DNA from: Desulfonatronum sp. SC1
Lineage (GTDB): Bacteria; Desulfobacterota; Desulfovibrionia; Desulfovibrionales; Desulfonatronaceae
NCBI RefSeq assembly: GCF_003046795.1
Contig: NZ_PZKN01000014.1
Coordinates: forward strand, 32,213 to 96,212
Reading direction: 5' to 3'
DNA length: 64,000 nt
Each line of letters starts with the position of its first letter. Position 1 is the first letter of the stretch. Positions 35,109-44,516 of the stretch are shown here, piece after piece. Made by a program: the position numbers and the translations under genes. The notes below the pieces were generated by a model that was not told where the DNA came from, made no database searches, and saw only the letters and a list, made by a program, of their open reading frames with translations.

Positions 35109-36335
35109 TCAGGCGGAATGGTCGAGAAACCATTCAATGATGCGCATTGCAACTTCTGTTTTCGCGAGGATCGGCCAAGACTCTCTTCGTCCGCAACGGC
35201 TGATGACGTGCACTTGATTGGTGGCTGTTCCGAAACCGCTATCTGAGCGTGCCAGAGAATTGGCCACGATCAGGTCGAGTCTTTTTTCGTGGAGTTTGCG
35301 TTGCGCGTGATGAAGGATGTCGTCCGTCTCCGCGGCGAAGCCGATGATGTACTGAGAGTCCTTGCGCGTTCTTCCAATGTCCGCCAAAATATCGGGATTT
35401 TGTTCAAGGTCGAGGGAAACACGTTCACCAAGAGTGCTTTTTTTTGCCTTGTTCAGTTGCACGACTGTGGGTCGATAATCCGATACAGCCGCAGTCAGGC
35501 AAATTATGTCCATTCCCGTAGCAAGGTCGAGACAAGCTTGGTGCATTTGCCTGGCAGAGGCAACGTTCGTTGTCGGCATAAAACGAGGGAGCCAGAGATG
35601 CGGAGTCGGACCCTGGACTACGGAAACCTCGGCTCCATGCAGCCAAGCGGCCAACGCAATGGCTGCGCCCATGGTCCCGGAGGAGTCATTCGTCACCACT
35701 CGGACCGGATCCCAATATTCACGCGTTGGTCCCAGGTTGACGAGGAACCGGATTCCGGCAAGACTTTGGGGCATAAGGCCCTTCAAGGCATATAAAAAGA
35801 TTTCCTCAACATCGGCCAGGCGACCTTCACCGGTTTCGCCACACGCCATCACCCCTGTTTCCGGGGAAACGATACCGACCCCTCGCTCCATCAACTTGGA
35901 AACGTTGGCCTGAACGGCTGATGAAGACCAAATACGGGGATTCATGGCCGGGGCATGGATGATGGGGCCCTTGAACGAGAACAATTGCGAGCTAAGCAGG
36001 TCGTCGCCTATGCCGCAAGCGTGTTTTGCCAGGGTATTGGCAGTGGATGGAGCGACAAGAAACAAGTGAGCGTTCTGAGCTGGTTCCAGGTGGGCGTACT
36101 CGGCTTGATTCGAGTCAAAAAGTCCTTCATAGACCGGTCCCGGGGTTAAGGACCGAAACTGTAAAGGCCGGATGAACTCCTGGGCCGCGGCGGTCAACGT
36201 CACCCCCACCAGAACATCGGCCCGCTGAAGCCGACGCATGATGTCCACGGCTCGAAAGGCGGAGACGCTGCCGGTAACGCCCAGTTGGAGGCGCTTTCCG
36301 GCAAAGCCGGTGAAATCGGTATGCGAGGTGGTCAT
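35109..36335 (-). CDS. coaBC: bifunctional phosphopantothenoylcysteine decarboxylase / phosphopantothenate-cysteine ligase
   Basis: This 408-residue protein has an N-terminal flavin decarboxylase (CoaC) with GVTGSVSAFRAVDIMRRL and PAMNPRIWSS. The C-terminal ligase (CoaB) has NLGPTREYWDPVRVVTNDSSG, TAAVSDYRP and a lysine-rich NKAKKS loop. It makes 4'-phosphopantetheine from phosphopantothenate using CTP and cysteine. CoaB usually reads TNRSSGKMG; here it is TNDSSGTMG, a modest divergence. The start overlaps the stop of the lipoprotein gene (ATGA), so they form one operon with the 200-residue gene. Confidence 0.93.
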   Translation of the reverse strand: MTTSHTDFTGFAGKRLQLGVTGSVSAFRAVDIMRRLQRADVLVGVTLTAAAQEFIRPLQFRSLTPGPVYEGLFDSNQAEYAHLEPAQNAHLFLVAPSTANTLAKHACGIGDDLLSSQLFSFKGPIIHAPAMNPRIWSSSAVQANVSKLMERGVGIVSPETGVMACGETGEGRLADVEEIFLYALKGLMPQSLAGIRFLVNLGPTREYWDPVRVVTNDSSGTMGAAIALAAWLHGAEVSVVQGPTPHLWLPRFMPTTNVASARQMHQACLDLATGMDIICLTAAVSDYRPTVVQLNKAKKSTLGERVSLDLEQNPDILADIGRTRKDSQYIIGFAAETDDILHHAQRKLHEKRLDLIVANSLARSDSGFGTATNQVHVISRCGRRESWPILAKTEVAMRIIEWFLDHSA

Positions 36336-36814
36336 TGAGTGAGCGTACGTTCTTGTCGGGTGGGCGGTGTGGGCGCATTACTCGCTGCCTTGGGGGCGAT
36401 CCAGATTTCCATCTCGGTTGAGAAGCGGCCGTCATGGATATTGATGATGCAGTCCCGTTCCGGCTTGGTGAAAACCATGATGGTTCGTTGATAACGAAAT
36501 GAGCTGCTCAAGTGCCATCCGTCCTTGAGCATGTTGTTGGTAAAAAAGGTCGTCAGCGAAACCGGGTCCACACGGCCCTTGAAAACGAGCATTCCGGCCT
36601 TTACTCCCGGGGTTTCCAGGACGAAGGAAGAGCGCGGGACCAGCTCCATGTCCCGAGGCACGAGGATGTCGTCAAAATCGTAATAATAGTTTGCCGCTCC
36701 GGACGGAGTGACGGTCGGATCAGTGTGGTCGCCGTTCCCACCGTGCTGCTTGGAAGCACAGGAAGCGACAAAGAGCAACAGACAGGCAAGCAATATACGG
36801 GTGGTGGTGTTCAT
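36332..36814 (-). CDS. small lipoprotein of unknown function
   Basis: This 160-residue protein has GGAG seven bases before the ATG at 36814. Its lipoprotein signal ends LLFVASC with Cys near residue 19. The mature part has a predicted alpha/beta domain (LVPRSSFVLETPGVKAGMLV, then a region with a W in DGWHLSSS and repeated beta strands) and a Thr/Pro-rich tail. It resembles DUF-type lipoproteins found before coaBC in related bacteria, but I cannot name the family. It is translationally coupled to coaBC. Confidence 0.75.
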   Translation of the reverse strand: MNTTTRILLACLLLFVASCASKQHGGNGDHTDPTVTPSGAANYYYDFDDILVPRDMELVPRSSFVLETPGVKAGMLVFKGRVDPVSLTTFFTNNMLKDGWHLSSSFRYQRTIMVFTKPERDCIINIHDGRFSTEMEIWIAPKAASNAPTPPTRQERTLTQ

Positions 36815-37057
36815 TGTGGTCTCCATTAAAGTGTTGGTAGAGTGAGGTTGTTGTGCCTGAAGGGGAGCATGCATCGGCGGCAAAAGATCATGGGGTGTGC
36901 TCGTCGACGATGATTATCCCAAAAATAGAGTTTACGAAAATGTTTGCCAACGATGTTTGAAAAGTGCTCGATGCCAAGAAAGCGTTTCGTGCGAGACAAT
37001 AGCAGCTTTTCTTTTGTTTTTTATCCTAGACCAAGTAAACTTGAGACTCAAGAGCCA

Positions 37058-38176
37058 ATGACTCCTCTATCAATTTCAAGAAACATCAGTCCGACGTTTT
37101 CCCTCGATGCATACGACTACTATCTGCCGGAGTCCCTGATCGCCCAAAATCCTCCGCAATCCCGCGAAGCATCACGCCTTTTGATCATGGGAAGGGGCGA
37201 CGACTTGCCGCCGGCGGTCGGTGTCTTCAATGACGTTCTAGAACACCTTCCACGAGGATCATTGATCGTGGTCAACAATTCCCGCGTGGTTCCGGGGCGA
37301 CTTCGAACAGTTGGAGAGCATGGAGGCGGAATGGAACTGCTCCTTCTGACGCCACTCAATCTCTTGCGACGCGACCAACGCACCGTAGGGGCCAGGGCCG
37401 TGGCAACGAGCGACGTGCTGCTTCGTCCGGCCAAAAAGGCCAGGGTCGGCAAGGTATTGAACTTCAGCGAAATCCAGGTAACGGTTTTGGAAAAAGGCGA
37501 ATTCGGGCAAACAAAAGTGGAACTGAGTTGGCCGACATATCTTTCATTGGAAGAGTTTTTACGATCAAACGGAGAAATCCCCCTCCCCCCCTACATTCGC
37601 CGTCCATCGGACCAACGAGACCTGGAACGATACCAAACCGTCTACGCCGATGAACAGGAAACCGGTTCCATCGCGGCTCCGACGGCCGGGTTGCACTTCA
37701 CTCCGTTGTTGCGCGACAAGCTGATCCAGGCTGGGCATGAGTGGGCCGAAGTGACGCTCTATGTCGGATACGGCACGTTCAGCCCGATCCGCTGCGACGA
37801 TATCCGTGACCACCGGATGCACGGCGAATACGTGAAAATCACCCAAGGCGCCGCGGAGGCGGTCCGCCGGGCTAAACAGGAAGGCCGGGCGATTGTCGCC
37901 GTGGGAACAACGAGCTTGCGGACATTGGAGGGCGTCGCCGCCGTCCGGGGCGGAGTGGAACCGTTTGAGGGCTGGTTGGACACGTACATCTACCCGGGAT
38001 TTTCGTTTCAGGTCGTGGACGGGTTGATCACCAATTTCCATCTTCCGAAATCCAGTTTGCTGGTGTTGGTCAGCGCCTTTGCCGGTCGAGAACGGATTTT
38101 AGCCGCTTACCGAAGGGCCATGGCGGAAGGGTTTCGCTTTTTTTCATACGGAGACGCGATGTTCATTCGTCCGTGA
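37058..38176 (+). CDS. queA: S-adenosylmethionine:tRNA ribosyltransferase-isomerase QueA
   Basis: This 372-residue protein shows the QueA landmarks: DYYLPESLIAQNP near the N-terminus, LIVVNNSRVVPGRL, IPLPPYIRRP, ETGSIAAPTAGLHFT, and TNFHLPKSSLLVLVSAF near the end. It adds the cyclopentene ring precursor during queuosine synthesis in tRNA. Length is typical. The ATG at 37058 is used; 38 codons open upstream are AT-rich and not family-like. It is a lone gene with no queuosine partners nearby. Confidence 0.95.
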   Translation: MTPLSISRNISPTFSLDAYDYYLPESLIAQNPPQSREASRLLIMGRGDDLPPAVGVFNDVLEHLPRGSLIVVNNSRVVPGRLRTVGEHGGGMELLLLTPLNLLRRDQRTVGARAVATSDVLLRPAKKARVGKVLNFSEIQVTVLEKGEFGQTKVELSWPTYLSLEEFLRSNGEIPLPPYIRRPSDQRDLERYQTVYADEQETGSIAAPTAGLHFTPLLRDKLIQAGHEWAEVTLYVGYGTFSPIRCDDIRDHRMHGEYVKITQGAAEAVRRAKQEGRAIVAVGTTSLRTLEGVAAVRGGVEPFEGWLDTYIYPGFSFQVVDGLITNFHLPKSSLLVLVSAFAGRERILAAYRRAMAEGFRFFSYGDAMFIRP

Positions 38177-38346
38177 TCTTTAGCGGGCGCTCCCATTGTC
38201 GGAAAGATGAGGGGAATTGAGCCGAACGCGGGGAATGCGGCGAAGAAAGTTTTCAAGGCGACTTTTCAATCCGCCTCGGTTCGCGTAATTGCTGGAAAGC
38301 CGTCTCTACCGACGGAATATGTTCAGAGGTCCGATCTGGAGGAAAA

Positions 38347-38607
38347 ATGATGAGACCAGTAGAGTTTCGGGAAGACCGGTGCAAGGGCTGCGCTCTGTGC
38401 ATGACGGTTTGTCCCAAGGAAATCATCACCATGTCCTCGCGATTCAACACGTCCGGTTACAAGGTCGTGGAGGTGCGCGACGAGGTGGTGGAAGAGTGTA
38501 CGAGTTGCGCGGCGTGCGCGCTGATCTGTCCGGACTATGCCGTATCCGTATGGCGCAAACCGGCAAAAGCCAAGAAAGGAGAGATCGCCGATGTCCACGC
38601 CGGGTGA
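38347..38607 (+). CDS. korD: 2-oxoacid:ferredoxin oxidoreductase, ferredoxin (delta) subunit
   Basis: This 86-residue protein has two 4Fe-4S motifs, CKGCALCMTVCPKE and CTSCAACALICPDYA, and a GGAGG site upstream. It is the electron-carrier subunit of a 2-oxoglutarate-type ferredoxin oxidoreductase. The following korA start lies inside its last codons. The order D-A-B-C fits KOR/VOR complexes of strict anaerobes. Confidence 0.9.
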   Translation: MMRPVEFREDRCKGCALCMTVCPKEIITMSSRFNTSGYKVVEVRDEVVEECTSCAACALICPDYAVSVWRKPAKAKKGEIADVHAG

Positions 38608-39664
38608 ACGAGTCTTGATCAAAGGCAACGAGGCCATTTGTCGCGGTGCCGTGGATGCCGGATGTCAGTGCTTTTTCGGATATCCCATCACGCCGCAGAA
38701 CGATATTCCGGAATATATGTCCAAGGTCATGCCCAACCTTGGACGCGTGTTCGTGCAGGCTGAAAGCGAGGTGGCCGCGGCCAACATGCTCCTGGGCGCG
38801 GCGGCCTGCGGGGTGCGGGCCATGACCTCTTCGTCGAGCCCCGGAATCTCGCTGAAGCAGGAGGCCATCTCCTACATGGGCGGCACGGAGCTGCCAGCCG
38901 TGATCGTGAACATCAGCCGTGGCGGACCTGGATTGGGCGATATCGGTCCGTCCCAGGGCGATTATTATCAAGCCGTCAAGGGCGGTGGCCACGGGGACTA
39001 CCGACAGCTCGTCCTGGCGCCCGGCACGGTGCAGGAGGCTTACGATCTGATCGGCAAGGCCTTTGATTTGGCCTTTGCCTACCGCAATCCCGTGATGCTC
39101 CTCGGCGACGCCATCATCGGTCAAATGATGGAGCCGGTCACCCTGGGGACTTCCAGTGGGCCGACCAGGGTCGATCAGGATTTGGGGTGGAATCTGATGG
39201 GCAAGGGCGATCGCGCTCCCCGATTACTGAAATCGCTGCATCTGACAGACGGTGCCTTAGCCGGCCACAATATTCGCCTACGCGACAAATATGCGTCCAT
39301 GGAACGGGACGTGCTTTTCGAAAATTTTCTCGTGGACGACGCCGAATTGATCGTGGTCGCCTTCGGCTCCATCGGCCGCATCGCCAAGAGTACCATTCGC
39401 AAGCTACGGGCGTCCGGCAAAAAGGTCGGTCTGCATCGGCCCATCACCTTGTTTCCCTTTCCAAGCCGGGAATTGGACAAGCTGGCCTCCGGGGGCAGAC
39501 GTTTTCTGACCATCGAGCACAATCTGGGGCAGATGGTGGACGATGTCCGTCTGGCGGTCAGAAAGCATGCGGATTCTGACTTTTACGGCCATATGCCCGG
39601 CAACCTGCCGACTCCGGAAGACTTTGAACAACCCATCCTTGCGGCACTGGGGGTGAACTCATGA
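38591..39664 (+). CDS. korA: 2-oxoacid:ferredoxin oxidoreductase, alpha subunit
   Basis: This 357-residue subunit has NEAICRGAVDAGCQCFFGYPITPQ at the start, the hallmark of the KorA/VorB pyrimidine-binding domain. FVQAESEVAAANML, SSPGISLKQEA and GPSQGDYYQ follow. It oxidatively decarboxylates 2-oxoglutarate or branched 2-oxoacids with CoA, together with the B subunit that holds thiamine pyrophosphate. The start at 38591 has GGAG upstream and overlaps korD by 17 bases. The substrate cannot be fixed from sequence alone. Confidence 0.92.
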   Translation: MSTPGERVLIKGNEAICRGAVDAGCQCFFGYPITPQNDIPEYMSKVMPNLGRVFVQAESEVAAANMLLGAAACGVRAMTSSSSPGISLKQEAISYMGGTELPAVIVNISRGGPGLGDIGPSQGDYYQAVKGGGHGDYRQLVLAPGTVQEAYDLIGKAFDLAFAYRNPVMLLGDAIIGQMMEPVTLGTSSGPTRVDQDLGWNLMGKGDRAPRLLKSLHLTDGALAGHNIRLRDKYASMERDVLFENFLVDDAELIVVAFGSIGRIAKSTIRKLRASGKKVGLHRPITLFPFPSRELDKLASGGRRFLTIEHNLGQMVDDVRLAVRKHADSDFYGHMPGNLPTPEDFEQPILAALGVNS

Positions 39665-40443
39665 AAAACGGTAAGGCGGCCTTCACCTTGCCCGGCGTGT
39701 TGGCGGACGTACCGACCCACTATTGTCCGGGCTGTCAACACGGCGTGGCCCAACGCCTGGTCGCGGAATGTCTGGACGAGCTTGCTCTGTCCGAAAAAGC
39801 CATCTGCATCGGTTCCATCGGGTGTTCGGTTTTCATCTACAACTACCTGATGGTGGACTGCGTGGAAGCGCCCCATGGACGCGCCCCGGCCGTGGCCACC
39901 GGCGTCAAGCGCGCCCGGCCCGAAGCTGCGGTGTTCACCTATCAGGGCGACGGGGACCTGGCCTCCATCGGCATGGCCGAAACCATGCACTGCGCCAACC
40001 GAGGGGAACGGGTGACCATCGTTTTCGTGAACAATACAGTGTACGGGATGACCGGCGGCCAGATGGCCCCCACCACCATGGTCGGGCAGCGAACCACCAC
40101 TTGCCCTGGCGGTCGTTGCGCGGACAGCGAGGGCGAACCGATTAGAATGACGGAGATTATCGCCTCTCTCGGAGGGACCGCCTATGCGGCCCGTGTGGCA
40201 GTGGACTCGGTCAAGAACGTTCGAGCGGCCAAGAAGGCCGTGCGCAGGGCCTTCGAAGCGCCTCTGAACAACCTCGGGCTTGGGTTCGTGGAAATCCTGG
40301 CCACGTGCCCCACTAACTGGAAAATGACCCCGGTGCAGGCCAACAAGCGCATTGCGGAGGAACTTATCCCCTACTTTCCCTTGGGAACCTACAAGGATCT
40401 CGCTGCGCGGGAAGCTGTTGATGAGAGGGAGGTGGGACGATGA
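39661..40443 (+). CDS. korB: 2-oxoacid:ferredoxin oxidoreductase, beta (TPP-binding) subunit
   Basis: This 260-residue protein overlaps korA at ATGA. HYCPGCQHGVAQRL opens the domain. The thiamine pyrophosphate/Mg motif is YQGDGDLASIGMAE followed by VFVNNTVYGMTGGQ, as in KorB. Additional cysteines in CPGGRC and TCPTNW could ligate a 4Fe-4S cluster. It forms the catalytic core with KorA. Confidence 0.92.
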   Translation: MKNGKAAFTLPGVLADVPTHYCPGCQHGVAQRLVAECLDELALSEKAICIGSIGCSVFIYNYLMVDCVEAPHGRAPAVATGVKRARPEAAVFTYQGDGDLASIGMAETMHCANRGERVTIVFVNNTVYGMTGGQMAPTTMVGQRTTTCPGGRCADSEGEPIRMTEIIASLGGTAYAARVAVDSVKNVRAAKKAVRRAFEAPLNNLGLGFVEILATCPTNWKMTPVQANKRIAEELIPYFPLGTYKDLAAREAVDEREVGR

Positions 40444-40988
40444 ACGGATACCAAGACGTCATCGTGGCCGGATTCGGCGGCCAAGGGGTCATGCTGATCG
40501 GGACGCTTCTGGCCTACGCAGCTATGGAAGACGGGCAGAACGTGACCTATCTGCCGGTTTACGGCCCGGAAATGCGCGGTGGCACGGCGAACTGCACCGT
40601 GGTGATTTCCAAGGAGGACATTGGTTCGCCGATCATCCGTCTTCCAAAGTCGTTAATCGCCATGAACCGTCCGTCATTGGACAAATTCCAGCCTCAGGTC
40701 CTGGACGGGGGTATCGTGGTGGTCAACTCCTCCCTGGTGGACATGAAGTTGGCCGACTCGTCGCGGGTCAGGGCCGTGGGCGTGCCGGCCAACGAGATCG
40801 CGGACGGTCTCGGCAATACCAAGATGGCCAACATGGTGGCCATCGGTGCGTACGTTCAACTGACCGGCGTCGTGCCGTTGGACGTGCTCAAAGCCAGTCT
40901 GAGAAAGGTCATTTCACCGAACTACGCGAAAATGATCCCCGCCAACGAACAGGCGATTCAGGCAGGAGCCGACGCGGTCCGGGTCTGA
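40440..40988 (+). CDS. korC: 2-oxoacid:ferredoxin oxidoreductase, gamma subunit
   Basis: This 182-residue protein overlaps korB at ATGA. The gamma-subunit signature is visible in [20 protein letters not shown] and [18 protein letters not shown] near residue 45. It completes the D-A-B-C operon, probably transcribed from a promoter before 38347. Confidence 0.93.
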   Translation: MNGYQDVIVAGFGGQGVMLIGTLLAYAAMEDGQNVTYLPVYGPEMRGGTANCTVVISKEDIGSPIIRLPKSLIAMNRPSLDKFQPQVLDGGIVVVNSSLVDMKLADSSRVRAVGVPANEIADGLGNTKMANMVAIGAYVQLTGVVPLDVLKASLRKVISPNYAKMIPANEQAIQAGADAVRV

Positions 40989-41006
40989 GTCTTCGCGACG
41001 ACCAAA

Positions 41007-41029
41007 GGGGCGGGTTTCAGACTCGCCCC
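41007..41029 (+). terminator. hairpin between korC and aroE
   Basis: A 9-bp GC-rich stem with one G-U pair (GGGGCGGGT at 41007-41015, partner at 41021-41029) lies 19 bases after the korC stop. No T run follows, so it may be a weak terminator, an attenuator or an mRNA-stabilising hairpin. Confidence 0.35.
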
Positions 41030-41043
41030 AACCCTGCTCTACC

Positions 41044-41883
41044 ATGAACACAATCAAGCCGGTCTTCATCCCCGATCACCTTTACGGAATAATCGGCTAT
41101 CCGCTGGGGCACAGCTTGAGCCCCCTGCTCCACAACTGGGGCTTCCAGCACTACAATTTGAAGGCTATTTACTGTAAGTGGCCGATGCCGACCGACAGGC
41201 TGCCGGAATTTGTCGCGGCCTTGCGGACATTGTCGATTCCAGGCGTAAGCGTGACCATCCCCCACAAGCGAGCGATCATGCCGTATCTGGACGGACTGAC
41301 CGCCGACGCGATGCACGCCGGAGCCGTGAATACGCTGTTCTGGCGCGACGGGGAACTCTGGGGGGACAACACGGATGTCCAGGGCTTCCTGGAGCCATTG
41401 ACGGCCAGGCGGAGCCAGATCAGGACGGCGCTGGTCCTTGGTGTCGGGGGGGCGTCCAGAGCCGTGGTCTGGGGCTTGAAACGGTTCGGAGTCGAACGCG
41501 TCACGGTCTGCGGACGCAGCTCGGAAAGCACGGTATCCCTGGCTCGAGATGCTGGATGTGTTTATATTCCCTGGGAAGAACGTGGGCAATGGAGCGGAGA
41601 TCTGCTGGTTAACGCCACTCCGCTGGGCATGTCCGGTAAATTCAGGGAATTAAGCCCTTGGCCCGGTAAAATCTCCAATATTCACATTGCCTACGACCTG
41701 GTCTACAATCCCCAGGAAACGTGTTTTCTCCGCCAAGCCAAGGAAGGTGGCATCCAGAGGGTCGGTGGGCTGGAAATGTTCATCGCCCAGGCCCAGGGGC
41801 AGTTTCGTCTCTGGACCAAAAAAGAACTCCCGAACGAACCCGTTCGGGAGTTGCTTTCATCCGCTCTTGGCGAGGTCGGATAG
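41044..41883 (+). CDS. aroE: shikimate dehydrogenase (NADP+)
   Basis: This 279-residue protein has the substrate-binding YPLGHSLSPLLHN, the catalytic Lys in VSVTIPHKRA, GDNTDVQGF, and the dinucleotide motif GVGGASRAVVWGL. NATPLGMSG and GGLEMFIAQA follow near the end. It reduces 3-dehydroshikimate in aromatic amino acid synthesis. It follows korC by 55 bases. A perfect 12-bp hairpin is encoded within its last 20 codons. Confidence 0.93.
   Translation: MNTIKPVFIPDHLYGIIGYPLGHSLSPLLHNWGFQHYNLKAIYCKWPMPTDRLPEFVAALRTLSIPGVSVTIPHKRAIMPYLDGLTADAMHAGAVNTLFWRDGELWGDNTDVQGFLEPLTARRSQIRTALVLGVGGASRAVVWGLKRFGVERVTVCGRSSESTVSLARDAGCVYIPWEERGQWSGDLLVNATPLGMSGKFRELSPWPGKISNIHIAYDLVYNPQETCFLRQAKEGGIQRVGGLEMFIAQAQGQFRLWTKKELPNEPVRELLSSALGEVG
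41825..41852 (+). terminator. perfect 12-bp hairpin inside the 3' end of aroE
   Basis: AACTCCCGAACG (41825-41836), a 4-base loop and the exact complement (41841-41852) are followed by TGCTTTCAT. It encodes part of PNEPVRELL in aroE. It could act as a coding-embedded terminator or as a 3' stability element. Confidence 0.4.
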
Positions 41884-41909
41884 TATCGAGCCAATCGGCT
41901 CGACCCGTG

Positions 41910-43532
41910 TTACTGTGTAACGTAAATCTTGAGGTTGTCACCAGGGCGGATCAGCCCGTTGCGCGGTAGCTTGTTCCATGCGACCAGATTACTGGTTGTT
42001 ACGCCATAACGCTGGGCTATGCGCCACAGGGTGTCGCCGCTGCGGACGCGGTACTGAACCACGTTGGTCGTGGCTGACGCCGTCCGAGTACCTGCGCGTT
42101 CGATCTGGGGAATGTACAGTCGTTGTCCAACGCGTAAGGTGGAGCCGGATGTTATGCCGTTAGCTTGAGCCAAAGTTTGGACGGTCACGCCGTGACGTCT
42201 GGCCAAGCTCCACAGCGTATCTCCGGACTGAACCACATGGTTGGCGCGCTGACTGGCCCGCTCCTGCGTGGAGGCGGCTCCTCCGGACTGACGAGCCGCG
42301 GCCACGGCGGCGGGTGATGCGGGAACCATCACGGATTCGCCGATGCGCAGCGTGTTGCTGGTTCTGTTGTTGATGCGCTTCAGGACATCGATGGGGGTGT
42401 CGAAACGGGAGGATAGGACGTACCAGGAGTCGCCCCGACGGACCTGATAGCGCTGAAATCCAGTGAACGGCGCGGAACTTGGTTTTTTCAGGTAGGCGGC
42501 GACAGCGGTTTGTTTCTCTTCCGGCACGAAAATGGTCACTTTCTTGCCGGGAGGGCTGACTTGACGGCGAAATGAGGGATTCAACTGGCGAAAGGTATCC
42601 CAATCCATTCCGCTGGTTGATGCCAGGGCTACGAGATCCGTTCCTCCAGTAATTTCTATCTCGGCCAAGCGTGGACTGTTGTTCCAGTCGATAGGGTCGA
42701 AGCCGAGTTCTTCTAGGTTTTGGATAATTTTCAAGATGGCCATGAATTTAGGGACATAGTGCCGCGTCTCATTGGCCAAGAGGTTGTTGATGCTGGCGAG
42801 GTCAAAATAATTATCCGTCCCGCTGCGCTGCATGGCCCGGGAGATACGTCCCTCACCTGCATTATACGCTGCCAAAGCCAGGTACCAGTCGTCAAACATG
42901 TTATAGAGGCGGGAAAGGTAAGCGGCGGCGGCATGGGTGGACAGACGAGGGCAGCGGCGTTGGTCGATCCACCAGTCGAACGTCATCCCGAAAGATTCAC
43001 CTGTCCGAGGCATGAATTGCCACATGCCACCGGCACCTGCCCTGGAGTAAGCCATGGGGTTATAGCCACTTTCCAAAAAAGGAAGATAAATCAGGTCGTG
43101 AGGAATACCGTACTCGGCAAATATGTCACGAACTTCGGGGAGAAATTGCTCGGATCGTTTGAGCCATATCTCGAAGCGATCACGAATATCGTGGGTGAAA
43201 AAACGAAAAAAACGCTCCACATCTTTCGTTTCTTGGATATCCAGGACAAATTCAAAATCCAATGGTGCTTCTAACGCTTTTCTTTCCGCATCAGTCAGCG
43301 GATCGTCAAAGTCAACGATGATTTGTCCATATGCGTCCAAGGGTGGGTCGGGCAGAATGAATGTGTCACCGCTCTCCAGTTGCGTACTGGAGGGGATTTG
43401 CCCATCAGCGGTGATTCGGGCATCCTTGACGGTATCGGGCTCACCGATGAGAGTTGTGGGCTTCTGGTGGCCTGCGCAGGCGGTTAAAAAAAGCGAAACC
43501 GTCAATACGAGCATTGTCCTTCGTATGTTCAT
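41910..43532 (-). CDS. mltD: membrane-bound lytic murein transglycosylase with three LysM repeats (MltD-like)
   Basis: This 540-residue lipoprotein has a signal ending VSLFLTAC. The SLT domain contains the catalytic Glu in PFLESGYNPMAYSRAGAGG and MWQFMPRTGESFGM. Three C-terminal LysM repeats follow: YQVRRGDSWYVLSSRF, HVVQSGDTLWSLARRH and YRVRSGDTLWRIAQRY. It cleaves peptidoglycan glycan strands from the outer membrane side. I use the ATG at 43532, from which the lipobox follows at a normal distance. It is divergent from the RNA methyltransferase gene. Confidence 0.93.
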   Translation of the reverse strand: MNIRRTMLVLTVSLFLTACAGHQKPTTLIGEPDTVKDARITADGQIPSSTQLESGDTFILPDPPLDAYGQIIVDFDDPLTDAERKALEAPLDFEFVLDIQETKDVERFFRFFTHDIRDRFEIWLKRSEQFLPEVRDIFAEYGIPHDLIYLPFLESGYNPMAYSRAGAGGMWQFMPRTGESFGMTFDWWIDQRRCPRLSTHAAAAYLSRLYNMFDDWYLALAAYNAGEGRISRAMQRSGTDNYFDLASINNLLANETRHYVPKFMAILKIIQNLEELGFDPIDWNNSPRLAEIEITGGTDLVALASTSGMDWDTFRQLNPSFRRQVSPPGKKVTIFVPEEKQTAVAAYLKKPSSAPFTGFQRYQVRRGDSWYVLSSRFDTPIDVLKRINNRTSNTLRIGESVMVPASPAAVAAARQSGGAASTQERASQRANHVVQSGDTLWSLARRHGVTVQTLAQANGITSGSTLRVGQRLYIPQIERAGTRTASATTNVVQYRVRSGDTLWRIAQRYGVTTSNLVAWNKLPRNGLIRPGDNLKIYVTQ

Positions 43533-43711
43533 GCGGGGCTCCGTGGGCATGAGACTCAGGTTGGGGATGATTGCGAGGACTATCCGATCCCATTGACATT
43601 CCGTGATTTTTTTAGACATTTCACGGTTCTCTTTGTTAACAGATGTGGTCATCTAACGGAAAACATACTGAAATGCAAGATAAAATTCCAAAAAGAAAGC
43701 AGAACGACAAG

Positions 43712-44473
43712 ATGAATCATGATATCGACGAAGATCCAGGCTGTTGGACCGTGGGACGCAAGCCTGTTCAAGAGGTTTTGTTTTCCAAACCTGAGCAGGT
43801 GGACGTTGTGTATATTCAGGACGGCGTCAGATCGCATGCCCTGGAACGAATCGTGGACGTCTGCAAGAGCCAAAAAGTCCGCTATCGCAAGGTCACTGAC
43901 GCGGAGATGCGGCGTATTCATCCCGGAAATCATCAGGGCGTGCTGGCCAGGATATTTCAACCGGGCTTCACGAATATGGCCGCGGTCCTGGAGCGGACCG
44001 CGACGGCTCCCCTGCCCCTGGCCCTTGCCTTGGACCAGGTCCAGGACCCCGGAAACCTGGGGACCCTGGCCAGGACCATGGTCGCATTGGGGGGAGCGGG
44101 AATCATTTTGCCCAAAAATCGAACCGCCTTTCCCGGGGCCGTGGCCGCCAAAGCCAGCGCCGGAGCGTTGAACCGACTGCCCATCGCCCAAGTGACCAAC
44201 CTGGCCAGAAGCCTGGAATACTGCGTGGACCAGGGCTGTACAGTGTACGGCACGGTGGTCGGCGACGACGCGGAAAATCTGTTCTCGTTCACCCCGACCT
44301 TCCCAGCCGTGTTGGTGCTGGGCAACGAGGACAAGGGTATCCGGCCCAATGTCCTCAAGCGATGCGACCACAAACTGTTCATCCCCATGCCGGGAGAGAT
44401 GCAGTCTCTGAACGTGGCCCAGGCAGGAGCCATGGCTCTGGCCATGTTCGCCCGGGCCAAGGTTTTGAGCTGA
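43712..44473 (+). CDS. SpoU/TrmH-family RNA 2'-O-methyltransferase
   Basis: This protein of about 253 residues has the substrate-binding N-terminal domain WTVGRKPVQEVL. The SPOUT motifs are ALDQVQDPGNLGTLART, VLGNEDKGIRPNVLK and IPMPGEMQSLNVAQAGAMA, with the knotted C-terminus. This places it with RlmB-type 23S rRNA or TrmH-type tRNA methyltransferases. Longer starts at 43673 and 43643 are open and none has a strong ribosome site, so the exact start is uncertain. Confidence 0.88.
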   Translation: MNHDIDEDPGCWTVGRKPVQEVLFSKPEQVDVVYIQDGVRSHALERIVDVCKSQKVRYRKVTDAEMRRIHPGNHQGVLARIFQPGFTNMAAVLERTATAPLPLALALDQVQDPGNLGTLARTMVALGGAGIILPKNRTAFPGAVAAKASAGALNRLPIAQVTNLARSLEYCVDQGCTVYGTVVGDDAENLFSFTPTFPAVLVLGNEDKGIRPNVLKRCDHKLFIPMPGEMQSLNVAQAGAMALAMFARAKVLS

Positions 44474-44516
44474 TTGGGCGTTGAACTGATCGAGTGATAA
44501 ACTGACTAGGCGAGGA

